Below, piece after piece: positions 34,800 through 46,173 of a DNA stretch of 64,000 nucleotides (its first letter is position 1; every line of letters begins with the position of its first letter). The notes under the pieces are model-generated. The model was not told the DNA's origin and did not search any database. It was given only the letters and a program-made list of their open reading frames with translations. A program made the position numbers and the translations under genes. This DNA is from Paracamarosporium sp. OC-R06-R3. Taxonomy: Eukaryota; Ascomycota; Dothideomycetes; Pleosporales; Didymosphaeriaceae. Location of the stretch: positions 186,001-250,000 of the forward strand of contig JACVRA010000125.1 of assembly GCA_019828545.1 (NCBI GenBank). Direction: 5' to 3'.

Positions 34800-36189
34800 T
34801 TAAACAAGGACCGCAGCGATGCCAACCGCAACAGTCAAAGCCAAAGCCGCACCAGGCAACACTCCACCTGCAGCTCCAGGGAACTCCTGCACCCCAGTAG
34901 GCGTCGGAGTCGTCTGCCCAGACGCCGTAGGCGTAGTCTCGGCACCTGCCATAGGCGTAGCAACAGCAATGATAGTCTGCAGCAGAGTCGGCGTCGTCGC
35001 GTACGTCTCCTGATCACCCTGGAAAGCGATGCTCGAGAAGGGAAGCTCTGAAATGGGGACCGACGAGGCGCTAGGGAAGGCGACGCGGTCGGATGCATTT
35101 GCAGAGGGCGTGAGAGAGGCGCGGTCAAAGTCGCCGGGGCTGAGTACACTGTGATGTAGCTTGGTTAGCAACATTTTGAGTGGGTACTGGAAGACTAACC
35201 TGTCGATTACATGGGCGATGCCATTGTATAAGATCGAGTTGGGGAAGGTGATCTTCGCGTTGTTGACCCACGCAGAACCATCTGGCAAGACGGTGAAAGT
35301 CAAGTTTGCGCCTTGGAGCGAAGGGACTGTAACGTTGCCCAACGACGGCGAGAAGATGACGTTGTTGGGGATGATGTGGTACTTGAGGACTTCTTGAAGC
35401 GTGGATTGATTTGCGGATTCGAGCACGGAGCCGATAGATTCGAACGCTTCGTTGGTGGGTACAAAGATTGTGTAGTCGGAGATGTTGAGACCTGGGATGT
35501 CGGCGCCGGTCAAGCCAATGTCGATGTTGAGCTGAGCAGCTTCTAGGGCGGCGTTCATGGCGAGGTAGCCTGCGCGGTAGGTGAAGAGCTGGAGTGGGGC
35601 GCCGAAGGACAGTACGGTGTCGATTTTGTGGATTGTGATACCTTCGCCGAGCTTGATGTCCTGTTCGAGCGGTCAGTTCCTGTAAGGTGCCAGTGGATGT
35701 AGAGGTACTGACAGCTTGGGTAACGGTCGAAACGGTCTGCTCTCCAGACAGAATGCATACATCATCTCCGTTCTTCACAAGCCCGTTGTAGGCACCGCCA
35801 GTGAAGTTGGAGAAAGGCTGTCTAGGAATGATGTACGAATCATTGAGTAGAGTCTGCGCGAATGTGGGAATGTCGGTGATGACGTTTGATGGGTAAACTC
35901 CTTTGAAGACATGGTTCGCCAGCAGAGCGCTGATTGCAATTGTGTCGTTGCGAAGCTCGATGGCCTCCCCTTCTGGGACATTCCGAGGTACATTCGCAAA
36001 AGCCTCGTTCGTTGGAGCTACAATGGTGATGTTGGAAGATGAGGAGAGCGTGTCTGCAAGCCCAGGCACAAGACCGACCAGTTCAAGCAGCGTGCTCAGG
36101 TCGTCTTGAGAGGCGAGCAAGCCAGCCAGATCACCTTGAGCCAGGCAGGAGCCGGCTATCAACGCATAGGACCAAAGAGACGAACGCAT
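34800..36189 (-). CDS. secreted fasciclin (FAS1) domain protein, probably GPI-anchored
   Basis: Exons 36189-35713, 35660-35200 and 35148-34800, in phase, giving 428 residues. A signal peptide (MRSSLWSYALIAGSCLAQG) is followed by two FAS1 domains. Their H1 motifs are 'ITIVAPTNEAFANV' and 'YTIFVPTNEAFESIG', and their H2-type strands are 'ANHVFKGVYPS' and 'KYHIIPNNVIFSP'. The tail is Thr/Pro-rich ('TTPTPTG'), then a hydrophobic C-terminus ('GAALALTVAVGIAAVLV') after small residues, as expected for GPI attachment. Several N-glycosylation sites are present. FAS1 proteins act in cell-surface adhesion, and fungal relatives influence conidiation and host attachment. The gene ends close to the 3' end of the JmjC gene. 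Confidence 0.92.
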
Positions 36190-36968
36190 TGTGGAAGGAC
36201 TCGAGTATATAATGGGGAGTGCGGAGAGAGAAGATGCTGGGAAATTCCTGAATAACCAAAGGATAAAGCCTGCGATGAGATGCTATTCTAACGAGCTCCT
36301 GAAGTCGTGACATGCTCTTTATACATGGAATCCGAACCTGTGTCGTGCGAGACACCTTCAGCCTCCCTCTGATCAAGGACATTGATCAGCCAAGACGCAG
36401 TCGTCACGATGTATACCTTCATGTCGTTCAGTATCCAGGCTGGAGATCGAAGGTAAGCCAAATAATCTAGCATGCATCCCCAAAGCCTGTTGATCCATCT
36501 CGTTTACCGGTGAATGGGGTCCCCGTGCCTAACCGGTCTGACCAGTGCCTAGACATAACATACAATATACATACAAAGTTGTCCGGATCTGTGCAATGTC
36601 ATCGTTTGACTCTAGCCCGAAAGGTGTTATATAGCGCTCGAGCCATGTGTACCTCTGTGCACAGCCATTGCCCAGCCGCATGCCCACCAATAGCCGAAAG
36701 TGTTCTCAGTGCACGTGGAGACGGTGAAAACTAGCCGACCCCACCATTCTGCAGGAACGGCCAAAACTTACCGGCAATACTCTAACGCACTACCAACGAT
36801 CCATATGCGCAGCAAGCGTTACCGAAACCAATCGCTAAAGAAAAACGTGCTCATAGATGACAAAATCAAATTTCGCTTGACATATTGATCTGGGTACATA
36901 AGGTGGTCTGTCCCAACGCTCTAGCTACGCTTTATATTGCAAGATCGAAAACCAGCACCTCTTTTCTT
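36190..36968. other. intergenic region
   Basis: Upstream of the fasciclin gene and 3' flank of the Zn2Cys6 regulator. Nothing else supported. Confidence 0.55.
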
Positions 36969-38555
36969 TTATTGACTTGCAAAGTTTGTCTCGTACCGCC
37001 GAAGGATAGCAGTATAATCGTTGTACCATTGCTCAAGCCAACTCGTCGCATCTACCATCCGAGTCGTATAACAACTAAACGTTGGATCGAGAATTTTCAT
37101 AGACGTTGCCAAATGCCGGAGCTCCGAACTGCATTGCTCAATGCGGAAGCTATCTTTCGCTAGGAACTGGCCGTAGGTGTTTGCTGGGTCAGTGGATGCC
37201 ACCATGACGGTGACCAGCACAAAGAGGGAGTAAACCACTATCGGTGTGAAGGAAAACGTGGGGAGGTTGAGCACGAGCGAAGGATCCATCTTTGTTACGG
37301 TGTCAATGACGCCGTGGCAATTCTGCACGAGGGCTTCCAGTGTGGTTTTGAGAGGTAAGATGATGTTGGCAGGTGTAGGAAAATCTTTAACAGGAATGCG
37401 ACCCGGGATGAAAGGTGCTGCAAATGACCCCTTATTTGTAGGGGTGTGCAGTGCGGGTTCATGAATGAAGACCATGGCTACGTGATACCAGACTTTCAGC
37501 GTCTGTGACGATGCAAGAACCGGTGGTATCTGAGCTGCCCATGTGTCTACTCTAATCTTGAGGGCGTCCATCGCAGCATGAGTATTGTAATCGTTGCCGT
37601 CTACAAAGGTAGCTACTTGGCAAAGGCACAACTGATCGTGGATCTCTTGGACCAATTGAATAATGCGAACAATCTGGCAAAACAAGACATCGGACGATTC
37701 CCCACTAGTCTCCAAGACTGACAGACATTCCTGATGGTGGTGATTCCACGGAACCGTGTTAGGCCGACGCATACTGAAAGACGATGTCGCAAGTGCCACA
37801 TAACAGGCAAGCCAGGTACGCCGGGCTTCGAATGATGTTGGATCCTCGTGTTGGCTAAAGTACGCCACAGGGGAGGGCTGCAGCGAGGGTCCAGCAATCC
37901 CGATGTCGATGGCCATGTCAGCAGCCAATTGAATGAGCTGGTAGCAACTTCCCTGCTCCCCCTTTCGCGTAGTTTTGTTCCAGAAAGCGGCTACGAGTAG
38001 CGCCTGCACGAGTTCAAGGGATCTCTGTCCTCTACCGATGACTTCCTCGCCGATAATGTACATTGTGTGCCGTACAAGCTCATCGTGTATTTCAAGTTCT
38101 GTGCCTTGTGCATTCTGTGTTACAGTATACACTAGCACGGAGAGCAGTAATATCGGGGAGCTCGCGCGTAATTGGTCCAGCTCGGTGGGCAGACGAATCA
38201 CAGGCCATGCAGCTCCTGCCTGTTGTATGAAGAGAAGGATTAGGTCTTGTTGTCTTTCGAAAGGGATGCGGGCATCCAAAAAGGATAGGATGATTTCATT
38301 GTGGTCTTCCAGGAGGCTTCCGGGCGACCGGCTTGGGGTGGTGCTGCTACTTTGCTCCCGCAGCGCGCTCCTGAGTTCTTGAATCTGGGCTTCGAGCTCA
38401 ACAATGCGATCGCGTTGGAGACGTGGCGCTGACGGCACACACTCTAGGTTGTTGCGGCTGCATCGGTCGCATGCCCTTTCTGCAGTAGATGTGCTCAGGT
38501 CACATTTGATCTTGAGACGATGACACTCTTCGCAAGCACGGGACCGCTTTTTCAT
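36969..38555 (-). CDS. Zn2Cys6 fungal transcription factor
   Basis: Intronless 528-residue protein. The binuclear cluster opens the protein: CEEC-x6-C (HRLKIK) then a ten-residue linker, CDRC and a final Cys after SRNNLE. A short leucine-containing coiled coil ('IVELEAQIQELRSAL') follows as the likely dimerisation element. The rest is the helical middle-homology region with a relative of the fungal-specific TF domain. DNA targets are unknown. It stands alone, with no biosynthetic cluster around it, so pathway control by neighbourhood cannot be inferred. The missing basic residues before the first Cys are partly supplied by MKKRSR. Confidence 0.92.
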   Translation of the reverse strand: MKKRSRACEECHRLKIKCDLSTSTAERACDRCSRNNLECVPSAPRLQRDRIVELEAQIQELRSALREQSSSTTPSRSPGSLLEDHNEIILSFLDARIPFERQQDLILLFIQQAGAAWPVIRLPTELDQLRASSPILLLSVLVYTVTQNAQGTELEIHDELVRHTMYIIGEEVIGRGQRSLELVQALLVAAFWNKTTRKGEQGSCYQLIQLAADMAIDIGIAGPSLQPSPVAYFSQHEDPTSFEARRTWLACYVALATSSFSMRRPNTVPWNHHHQECLSVLETSGESSDVLFCQIVRIIQLVQEIHDQLCLCQVATFVDGNDYNTHAAMDALKIRVDTWAAQIPPVLASSQTLKVWYHVAMVFIHEPALHTPTNKGSFAAPFIPGRIPVKDFPTPANIILPLKTTLEALVQNCHGVIDTVTKMDPSLVLNLPTFSFTPIVVYSLFVLVTVMVASTDPANTYGQFLAKDSFRIEQCSSELRHLATSMKILDPTFSCYTTRMVDATSWLEQWYNDYTAILRRYETNFASQ

Positions 38556-39408
38556 GTTGTCAATTTCACCTGGAGAAACAAAGTTGATGGCAAACTGTTA
38601 GGTTTATGCAGCACATGCTCTTTCGAATACCAAGAGTAAGGGCTCTGGTCTGGCGACGTCAATACACGCTGGTTAGGGAAACTAATGAGGCTGTGCGGAT
38701 TTTCCATGGCTGCAGGCAGTGTGGGGTTGATCCTTCGGAGACTTCTGACAGGGGTGCCGGTAAAAGGTGCATTTCCTCGAACAAGGCCAAGACGAGAACA
38801 TGTCAAACATGAGCGAGCCGTCATGCTGCAGCTGGAGGTAGTCTAAGTTGCTGCTCCCTAGCGACCGGCGCCCCTCACCCTTGGCATAATTTATGGAGCA
38901 GGGTCGGCTCAGCATCATGTCTGTATGCAAGCACGCAATTGTGAATAATATGTTCACGCTTCATCAGCCAGTCTCAATTAAACCAGTTCTTGCGTTTGGT
39001 TATATACACAACTAGAGAACGACGTGGGTTCAAATCTATCCGATAATTGTATAGTTCTACACCAATTAGGCAATTGTGTCCGAGCATTGCGCAGAATACG
39101 ACGAGTAGTGGTGAGTCACGTTCAAATACACACAAGCCGTTGATATCCTACATCTTGTATATCAATTTGCATAAATTGACGTATTACTAGCATCAGCTTT
39201 GTAAGATTGGCCTCGTTCAATCGGTAATAACTCTCTCGTCACATACACGCCAACGCTTCTACCTCTTCAACCTTTCTTTTGTACCGATTCCTAGAGAAAT
39301 CACCTTTTTTGTATCATTTTTTTTGTATGCCGAATTTTCGTCAAAATCAACACTTCAGATACCTCTTCAACTCCATGCTAACACCCCCTCAGGCTCGACC
39401 CTAAAACA
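38556..39408. other. divergent intergenic region
   Basis: Shared upstream region of the Zn2Cys6 regulator (minus) and the glyoxalase-like gene (plus). Right end is A/T- and pyrimidine-rich near the plus-strand start. No gene supported. Confidence 0.5.
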
Positions 39409-40595
39409 ATGTCGCCAAACAACGCCCTCGACCACCTCATCCTCTTCCTCCCCGCTGACCCTTCCACAAACCTACCTAAGATCCCTCCCTTCATCGCCGA
39501 CAACTTCACACTCACACCGGGCGGCACGCACGCCGATGGCCTGACATCAAGTACGCAATTCTACTATTTACTTTCCTTCCGAAACTCCCCTAGCAATCTG
39601 AAGCACTTCTCTCAGCCCAGCCCAGCCCAGCCCAGCCCATGAATTCCGGCCAAAGCACTCCACACTCACCATTAAGAACCTCAATACCCCTACCCCTACC
39701 CACTCCCACTTTCTCTCACTCCGTCAAGCCCTATATACACAAGCTCCTCCTAACCCACCCACAGACACACTCATCCTCCTCGCAGACGGCTGCTACATCG
39801 AGCTCATCACCTTCGTCCCCAGCGCGCCCCCCGCCCAGATCTCCACACACTGGTGGTCCTACTTCTCCAGCCACCCAGGCTGGGCCGACTGGTGCCTGAC
39901 GAACAGTCTGAGCCCCGCCGCAAACCACGAGGTCGTGCGCGAAACGCACCAGGAGCCGCGGCACGGCGGGCGGAAACGCGCCGACGGCGTGGATGTGAAG
40001 TGTACGTCTCCTTCTTTTCCCTTGCTTGAAGAAAAGAAAAGAATGGAGTTCCTTTGCGATGTGAAAGCTTTGTGTGCGGTTGATGCTGATGTGGTTTGAC
40101 GTGGCAGGGGCCGTCACTTTCCCTAAGGGTGCCCACGGCGGCCAGGAATCTAGGGGACGTATCCCCTTCTTCTGCCACGACATCACAGACCGGAGCGTCC
40201 GCGTGCCGCTATCCCCCGAGAAAACGACGCATCTGTCGGGCATCCTCGGCGTACATTCTCTCATTGTCGTCGTAAAAGATGATGCAGCATTGCAGGATGC
40301 GCGGAAAGTGTTTGCGACGCTCTTCGGAACACCTACTGATGCCGACCTGGAGCACGTGGAGTATGAAGTTGGGCGAGTGGTCCAGGTGAAGGAGCTAGAG
40401 GGGATTGGCGGGGCGGTGGTTACGGTGAGGGTGCCGCGGGATGAGGGCGAGAGGAAGAAGGTGGAGGGGAGAGGGTTTTGGTATGGTGATGTGGTGTTGG
40501 CTGCGAAGGCGGGGGCGGGGAAGGAGGCTGGGACGCGGGAGAGGATTGATGATGGGGGGAATGATTTGAGGGGGTTGTGGGTGGAATACGTATGA
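39409..40595 (+). CDS. glyoxalase-like domain protein
   Basis: Exons 39409-39550, 39765-40001 and 40108-40595, in phase, giving 288 residues. The N-terminus 'ALDHLILFLP' is the metal-ligand strand of the Glyoxalase_3 / VOC-type fungal family. Next come 'GLTSNTLILLADGCYIELI' (joined across the first intron) and 'PGWADWCL'. After the second junction 'WAVTFPKG' leads to 'GILGVHSLIVVVKD', the start of a second VOC half. These proteins are widespread in moulds, and their substrate is not established, so dioxygenase or isomerase activity would be guesswork. Cytosolic, no signal peptide. The 3' third is strongly G-rich on the coding strand. Confidence 0.8.
39613..39639 (+). repeat. CAGCC microsatellite in an intron
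   Basis: Five tandem CAGCC units plus a partial one in the 214-base first intron of the glyoxalase-like gene. The other strand carries regularly spaced GGG runs. Confidence 0.85.
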
Positions 40596-41166
40596 TGTAG
40601 GTGGGCGTTAGAAGCTGTCTTTGTGCTCTGTGTGCGAATACAGTGTTTTAGACGTTGATCTGGTGTACTTTAGTTATGAGACATGTAGCTCGAAGTCGAT
40701 CTAAACGCTTGGTTTGATTCAGCTGTTTATTTAGACAGCCTATTTAGCCAGCGCTGGCTACATCTTTCACCATGGTAATGCCCACCAAAGCATTATCTCA
40801 TTGCCCATGCCCCAGGTGTGCATCCTCCCTATGAAGAAACGCCCATGAAAAAGACAAAGTACGTGCTTACCTTTGATGGTTGCTGATATAAACTTCGAGT
40901 ATGCAAAAACACGTGGGTATAGTGCGCCGTCCCTGTTGCGGAAGCGCATGCTTAGTGGTGACGGCCCATGTATGGGTTGAGCATGAGAACCATACCAATG
41001 CAATTCTGTAAAGCAAGATGCAAAATTCGTGACGAGTCAACAGAAACGCTGTAGTAGTGAGCGAGAACTGTGACGTGTAACGGTCCTGAGGACACAATTA
41101 GCGCATGTTGCCAAACAAGGATCGATACGGACCGCCTTGGTAGCAGGAACAGTAACCGGAGAGCTT
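40596..41166. other. convergent intergenic region
   Basis: 3' flanks of the glyoxalase-like and SPF30-like genes. No additional feature. Confidence 0.6.
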
Positions 41167-42214
41167 TCAGTCGTGCTCTCTGTCCGCTTCCGCTGCAGCC
41201 TTATTGTCGTATCGCACACGCTTGGTGGTCTCGGTCATGCCACCGCCAGAGCCAGTGAAGCCGACTGTTAGACGTTAGTGTGCGTTTACGAAAATTCTCG
41301 CCAAAAAAAAATCCCTTACCTCTGCTGTTGATGTTGGTTCCAGTGCGGAACATGGAATCCTTTTGCGATATCTTCTTTCCGACACCCTTGCTGTTCCAGT
41401 TTTTCCAGTTGCTCACGCCCTTTTCTAGCTGCTTCTTGTTGGGGATTTTGCGCTTCTTGGGCTCAGCAGCATCACCCGTTGTGTCCTGCTTCGCATTCTG
41501 TGTCTTGGGATTGACACTGGCGGGTCCGGAGATAACATGCGGAGTCGAGGTGACTGGTGCAGAAGCGGCAGTAGAAGCAGGAGCGGAGGCAGGCTCTGGG
41601 TCCCGCTTCCGCTTGTTCTGAATGGGGCGGATAGCATCGCGGTCGACGGTTGCGTCCTCGTTGTACTCGACATAGTTAATTTTGTACTTTGGCGCGGAGG
41701 AGGACCCAAGGATGGTCATGATCTTAGCTTTATACCAGAGGCCGTCAACAAAACGTGCCTCGACAATGTCGCCAGTGTTGTACACGACAGCCTTTGCTGG
41801 CTCAACCTTCTCCATCGTTTTCTTGAGGACCGGATGCTGCTCGGGGTCGTATTTGCGTTCCGGGGCAGCATTGTCCTTAGGGACCTGAGCCTCAAGAGCC
41901 TTTAGCTGGTCGCGAAGGGGCTTGATTTTAACCTCTTCTTGCGCCATAGCGTCTCGAATTTCTGTCATCATGTTGGAGACGTCTTCATTGCTCGGATCGG
42001 CCTCGAGGATCTTCTGAACCTCGTCATACTGCTGCAATGTTAGTGGGGGAAGAAGATGGCGATGTTATATGTAGACTGGTTTCATTGCAAAGAAAAGTAG
42101 CTTATCGGCTATACCTACCTGTACGGCCCATTCAGTGAAGGTTGCTTCCTGCTTCTCCAGAGCCTGCTTCGCGTACCAGATGTCGTTCTTGAGTTTCTGG
42201 AGGTCCTGCGCCAT
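41167..42214 (-). CDS. SPF30/SMNDC1-like tudor-domain splicing factor
   Basis: Exons 42214-42119, 42031-41320 and 41264-41167, in phase, giving 301 residues. The N-terminal coiled coil ('LQKLKNDIWYAKQALEKQE') is followed by a tudor domain ('GDIVEARFVDGLWYKAKI' ... 'INYVEYNEDATVDRDAIRPI') that would bind symmetric dimethylarginine on Sm proteins. After a Pro/Ala-rich linker comes a basic segment ('KKRKIPNKKQLEKGVSNWKNW') and the family-specific C-terminus 'KDSMFRTGTNINSR|VGF'. Human SPF30 is needed to bring the U4/U6.U5 tri-snRNP to the prespliceosome, and a nuclear splicing role is inferred. SAGA subunit Sgf29 is an alternative tudor family, but its double tudor is absent. Confidence 0.88.
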
Positions 42215-43657
42215 GGCGACGTCGATCCTGCTGTGCGGCAGGGCGAGGGGACTGAGAGAGGGGGTGCTGGGCGCGTTGTTGGAGTGTCGTAGCGCAGCGA
42301 TTCGGCAGGCAATGACGATCGCGTGGAGGCGCCAGGGAAGGTGCGAGCCGCACTAGCGGGTCACGTGTGAGCCTAGCGTTCCTCGGGACCCTCTTTAACG
42401 GCTGCTCCACCTTGACTTGGTGACCCTGGCTCGATATTGTGAATTGAGACATTGTGATACTGCATCAGATGTTTTGGGTCGAGAACATGCATATGGTCGA
42501 AAGACGCTGCTCGAAAGGCTGCCTGCAGGATCATGTTATTCTTTTACCCCCCGCTGGTTCGAAGTCCGATATCACCACCACTGGAGCACTTCCCCTTCAG
42601 AGGTGCCCTTGCCCTTCTGCAAGGCAATCAATCTGGTGCATTTGAGACAGGATGCTCTGGACGCGGCCGAAGCATAAGCACAGCCGGAAGCCGTCTAGCA
42701 ACCAGACATGCCGCGAGGCCGGCCATGCGGCTCCAAGATAGGTTCACTGCTGCAGCAAAGGCACCCTCGGACTGCCGCGCTCGCCGCCGCCCGACGACAT
42801 CGGCGTGCCTGGGCCCGGTGGACAGTACCTGATCTTCAAACATGGGTTTTCTACGCCCTTCTCACAGGTGCTCTGCGTTCGCGTCTCACCCCGCCATGCC
42901 TCTTCGGGGCCACGCGCCGCTTTAAGGGGCTGATTGATAAGCCATGCAAAGAAAGAGTCATTGCTACACGCCCTCGATTTGCCCCTCAGACGGGGCCCAC
43001 AAGCAGCCTATCACCGTGTCACCGCCCAGCCACTTCGCCTCACCGGCCACCGCTGCTTTTGCAGGCCCTCGAGCCCCGGCCCTGACGCCTTCGTCTGTCC
43101 CAGATCCGACCTGGTCACCTGTTAGCCCGGATCCCTAAGCAGGCTACGTATGGCCATTTTGCATTCGCTCTGACCGTGTCTCCTACAACTTTCTGCCTTA
43201 GACCCGTGTGCCTTTGTGCCTACGTCAGAGAAGAGTCGAGATTGTCCGCTCCGCGTGCGCGGCCTCGCTAGCACGCCAGCATCAGGTACGCTCAGCCCTA
43301 CATCGTCTCAGACCGCCCGCCCGTCCGCTTTGATCCGACTTGACGCTTTGCGCTCGCTGTCGCCGTCTCGTCGCGCGACTCCTCAGAACCACCACGACGC
43401 TCAATCCTCAATCCTCGTTGCATGCCTCGCAAGCGCGCCATCGTGTGGCGAATCCTTCGCGAGCCTCAGATTGCCGCCTGCTAATCAGCCTTCCAGACCT
43501 TCTTCAAGCCCCGCACCTTCCCCAAAACCACCCCGAGCCTAAAATCGTTCCCTCGAGGCGGCCCTCGACACGCTCCCCGCTGTGTCCCCGCTGACCGCAA
43601 CCGCAATCGCCACGTCTACCTTCGTCTTCGAGCTTTGACCCCACTTCGATAATCGCC
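42215..43657. other. divergent intergenic region with long pyrimidine-rich leader
   Basis: Shared upstream region of the SPF30-like gene and the AP-1-like gene. From about 42,850 the plus strand is C/T-rich and holds several upstream ATGs, consistent with a long 5' leader for the bZIP gene. No gene supported. Confidence 0.5.
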
Positions 43658-45602
43658 ATGGCTGGGGCATCGAGAAACGACTTTCAGAACGCAGGGCAGT
43701 TCTACCTGGATCCCAACCAGCAGGACCTGCTCCTGGCTGCGCTTGCCTCAAACAACCAGAATCCCAATGATATCTTCGCGGCGGGCTTGGACTCGAAGCA
43801 GACTATGCAAGGTCTCCCCAACGGCCAGCAGTTCAACTTCCCCATCGACAACATCGACCAGGGCTTCTTCACCTCTCCGCAACAAAGCACGCCGGCATCA
43901 GCCTTCAACAATATCGGCAACGTTGAGGAGAGTCCCTTTGGTGATTACCTTGATGGCGAAACCAACTTTGATTTTGACAATGCCGATACGGGCGACCTCA
44001 TGATTGGCGCACTTCCCGGAGATAGCCCCAACAAAGAAGGAGACTCTACGGAAAAGCGTAAGAGTCCGGGCGATGATGCAGAAGACCAAGAGGGCGGCGG
44101 CAAGCGGAGGGAGGGAGACGATAAGCAGGCGAAGAAGCCTGGCAGAAAGCCGTTGACGTCGGAGCCTACTACCGTATGTTCGCTCGGAAGGGTAAAATAA
44201 ACGACTGTACTAACAACTTCGACAGAAACGCAAGGCTCAGAATCGAGCAGCACAGCGAGCTTTCAGAGAGCGAAAGGAAAAGCACCTGAAGGACCTCGAG
44301 ACCAAAGTGGCTGAGCTAGAAAAGGCGTCCGATTCCGCCAATCACGAGAACGGACTTCTTCGTGCCCAGGTTCAACGTTTGCAGATGGAGCTGCGTGAGT
44401 ACAGGAAGCGCTTGTCGCTCAACAGCAGTGGCGCTAGCAGCCGCTCACCCCCACTGGTGGGTGGATTCAGCTCGATGCTCAACAACGGTGGTTCGGCCAA
44501 CAGCAGCTTCCAATTTGAGTTTCCCCGCTTTGGCGGGCTTCCAGGAGCGCACATTCTTGATAACGGCCCTCTTTCCAAAACCAAGACCTCAGCCTCTTCG
44601 ACGACTGCGGCTCGCCAGAACAGCACCGGACGAAGCGTGAGCCCCAAAGGCAAGAACGGAGACGCGGCTACTCCAGACAAGAGTGGTGCCAGCCCCGCCA
44701 CAACCGGAAACTCACGTTCTGGAAGCATCAATGGCTTCTTTGGGTTAAGCAACAGCTCAAATGCCACAGATATCTCCGTCGCGCAGTCTCGTGTGTTCCA
44801 GTTCAACGGCTCGTCCGCACCTTCAGCTTCGCCCTCGGCGTCGTCAAGCTCGGCAGTCGGCCAAAACTCGTCCTGCGATACATCTCCCGAGCCGAGTCAC
44901 AACTCGCCCAAGAATTTAGATTCGATTTCTGATGGATATGTGTGTCATGGAAATTCGGAAGGTGAGATTACCTTCTGCGAGAAGCTAAATATGGCCTGCG
45001 GCAACACTCGCAACCCTATCCCCCGCGCCAAATCACAGTCTGACGCGATACCTTCTCCTGCAGGTGCAACAAAGAGCCCTGCCACCGCTCCCGAGCATAT
45101 CGGCTTCGATTTCTTTGCCAACCAGAACGGCGGTAATTTCGATCCTACTCTGTTTGGAGACTACCGAGATTCTCAAAACGCTATCGTCGGCGACGGAGAC
45201 TTCACCAACGGCTTCTTCAACGATGCATTCCCAGTTACCGACTACGGCAGTCCATTCCACTTCGGGGACACTCCAGCTGTGCAGAAGCCCAATCCGCTTG
45301 AGGAGATTGAGCGCATACAGGATGGCGATGATGAGGTCGTACCCGGCGATGATCCGTCACAGTTGCTCAACTGCCACAAGATTTGGTCAGTATATTTGAA
45401 ACAATTACTCGAAACTAGATTACTGACCTTTAGCAGGGACAAGTTGTCAAGTCGTTCCGATTTCAAAGATGGCACTATCGACATCGACAATTTGTGCTCA
45501 GAGCTTCGCGCAAAGGCTCGTTGTTCTGAAAGCGGTGTTGTTGTCGACCACAAGGATGTGGAGGCCGCACTCAAGCGGTTGCCCAAAGAACAGCGGGCAT
45601 GA
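43658..45602 (+). CDS. AP-1-like bZIP redox-responsive transcription factor (Yap1/Pap1 type)
   Basis: Exons 43658-44173, 44226-45385 and 45437-45602, giving 613 residues. The basic region begins at the second exon ('KRKAQNRAAQRAFRERK', residues 173-189), with the QNRAAQRAFRER signature of fungal AP-1 factors, followed by a leucine zipper. The n-CRD has Cys412, Cys423 and Cys430. The c-CRD has Cys555, Cys579 and Cys588, whose 24/9 spacing is close to Yap1 (22/9), and contains the export-signal-like 'IDNLCSELRAKA'. Oxidation would mask the signal and hold the protein in the nucleus to switch on antioxidant genes. The last intron (51 bases, 45386-45436) is stop-free and a multiple of three. Length, order of domains and Cys pattern fit NapA/ChAP1-type proteins. 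Confidence 0.96.
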
Positions 45603-46173
45603 TCACGAATTGAGTTCTGACTGTACAAATTGCATATATACCGGCCAAGGCGTACCGGACGGAAACCTCTCTACTTCTTGCAATCTTTCCTTCGCTGGCG
45701 TCGAGCCCACAACGTGTTCCGCCGCTTTTTCCCTACAGTCACACAGCCACTCGCTCGGTCTTGATAGCTCTTGCACGGTTTAGTGTGACCTGAATTGATT
45801 CGGACTACGCGATTCAAGGAGTTATGGATGGATGGATGGATGGGATACCTACTAGGGTAAATTGGGGTCACTGTACTCACCACGGACCGGAGGGAGGGAG
45901 AATAGGCGAATGATGGATATGAATGAGTAAATGTCTTCTTAGCTTCATAGCTGCCTTCACTATCCTATCGTACTGCGTGTTGTTCGCATACTAGCATCCA
46001 GCTCTATCTTGCACTGACACGGCACAGTGGAGGCTGTTAGCTTGCATCCATACTCTTCCCGCTAGCACAACACAATGACAAATATCAACTTCGGGTTATT
46101 TTCACGAAACAACGAACTACTGGCGAATTGACTCGACCATTACCTTACGTCCGTACCAACGAGTCAGTACTCA
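45603..46173. other. intergenic region
   Basis: 3' flank of the AP-1-like gene and leader of the hydrolase gene. Contains an ATGG microsatellite (separate entry). Confidence 0.55.
45824..45843 (+). repeat. ATGG microsatellite
   Basis: Five tandem ATGG units in the 3' flank of the AP-1-like gene. Confidence 0.9.
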
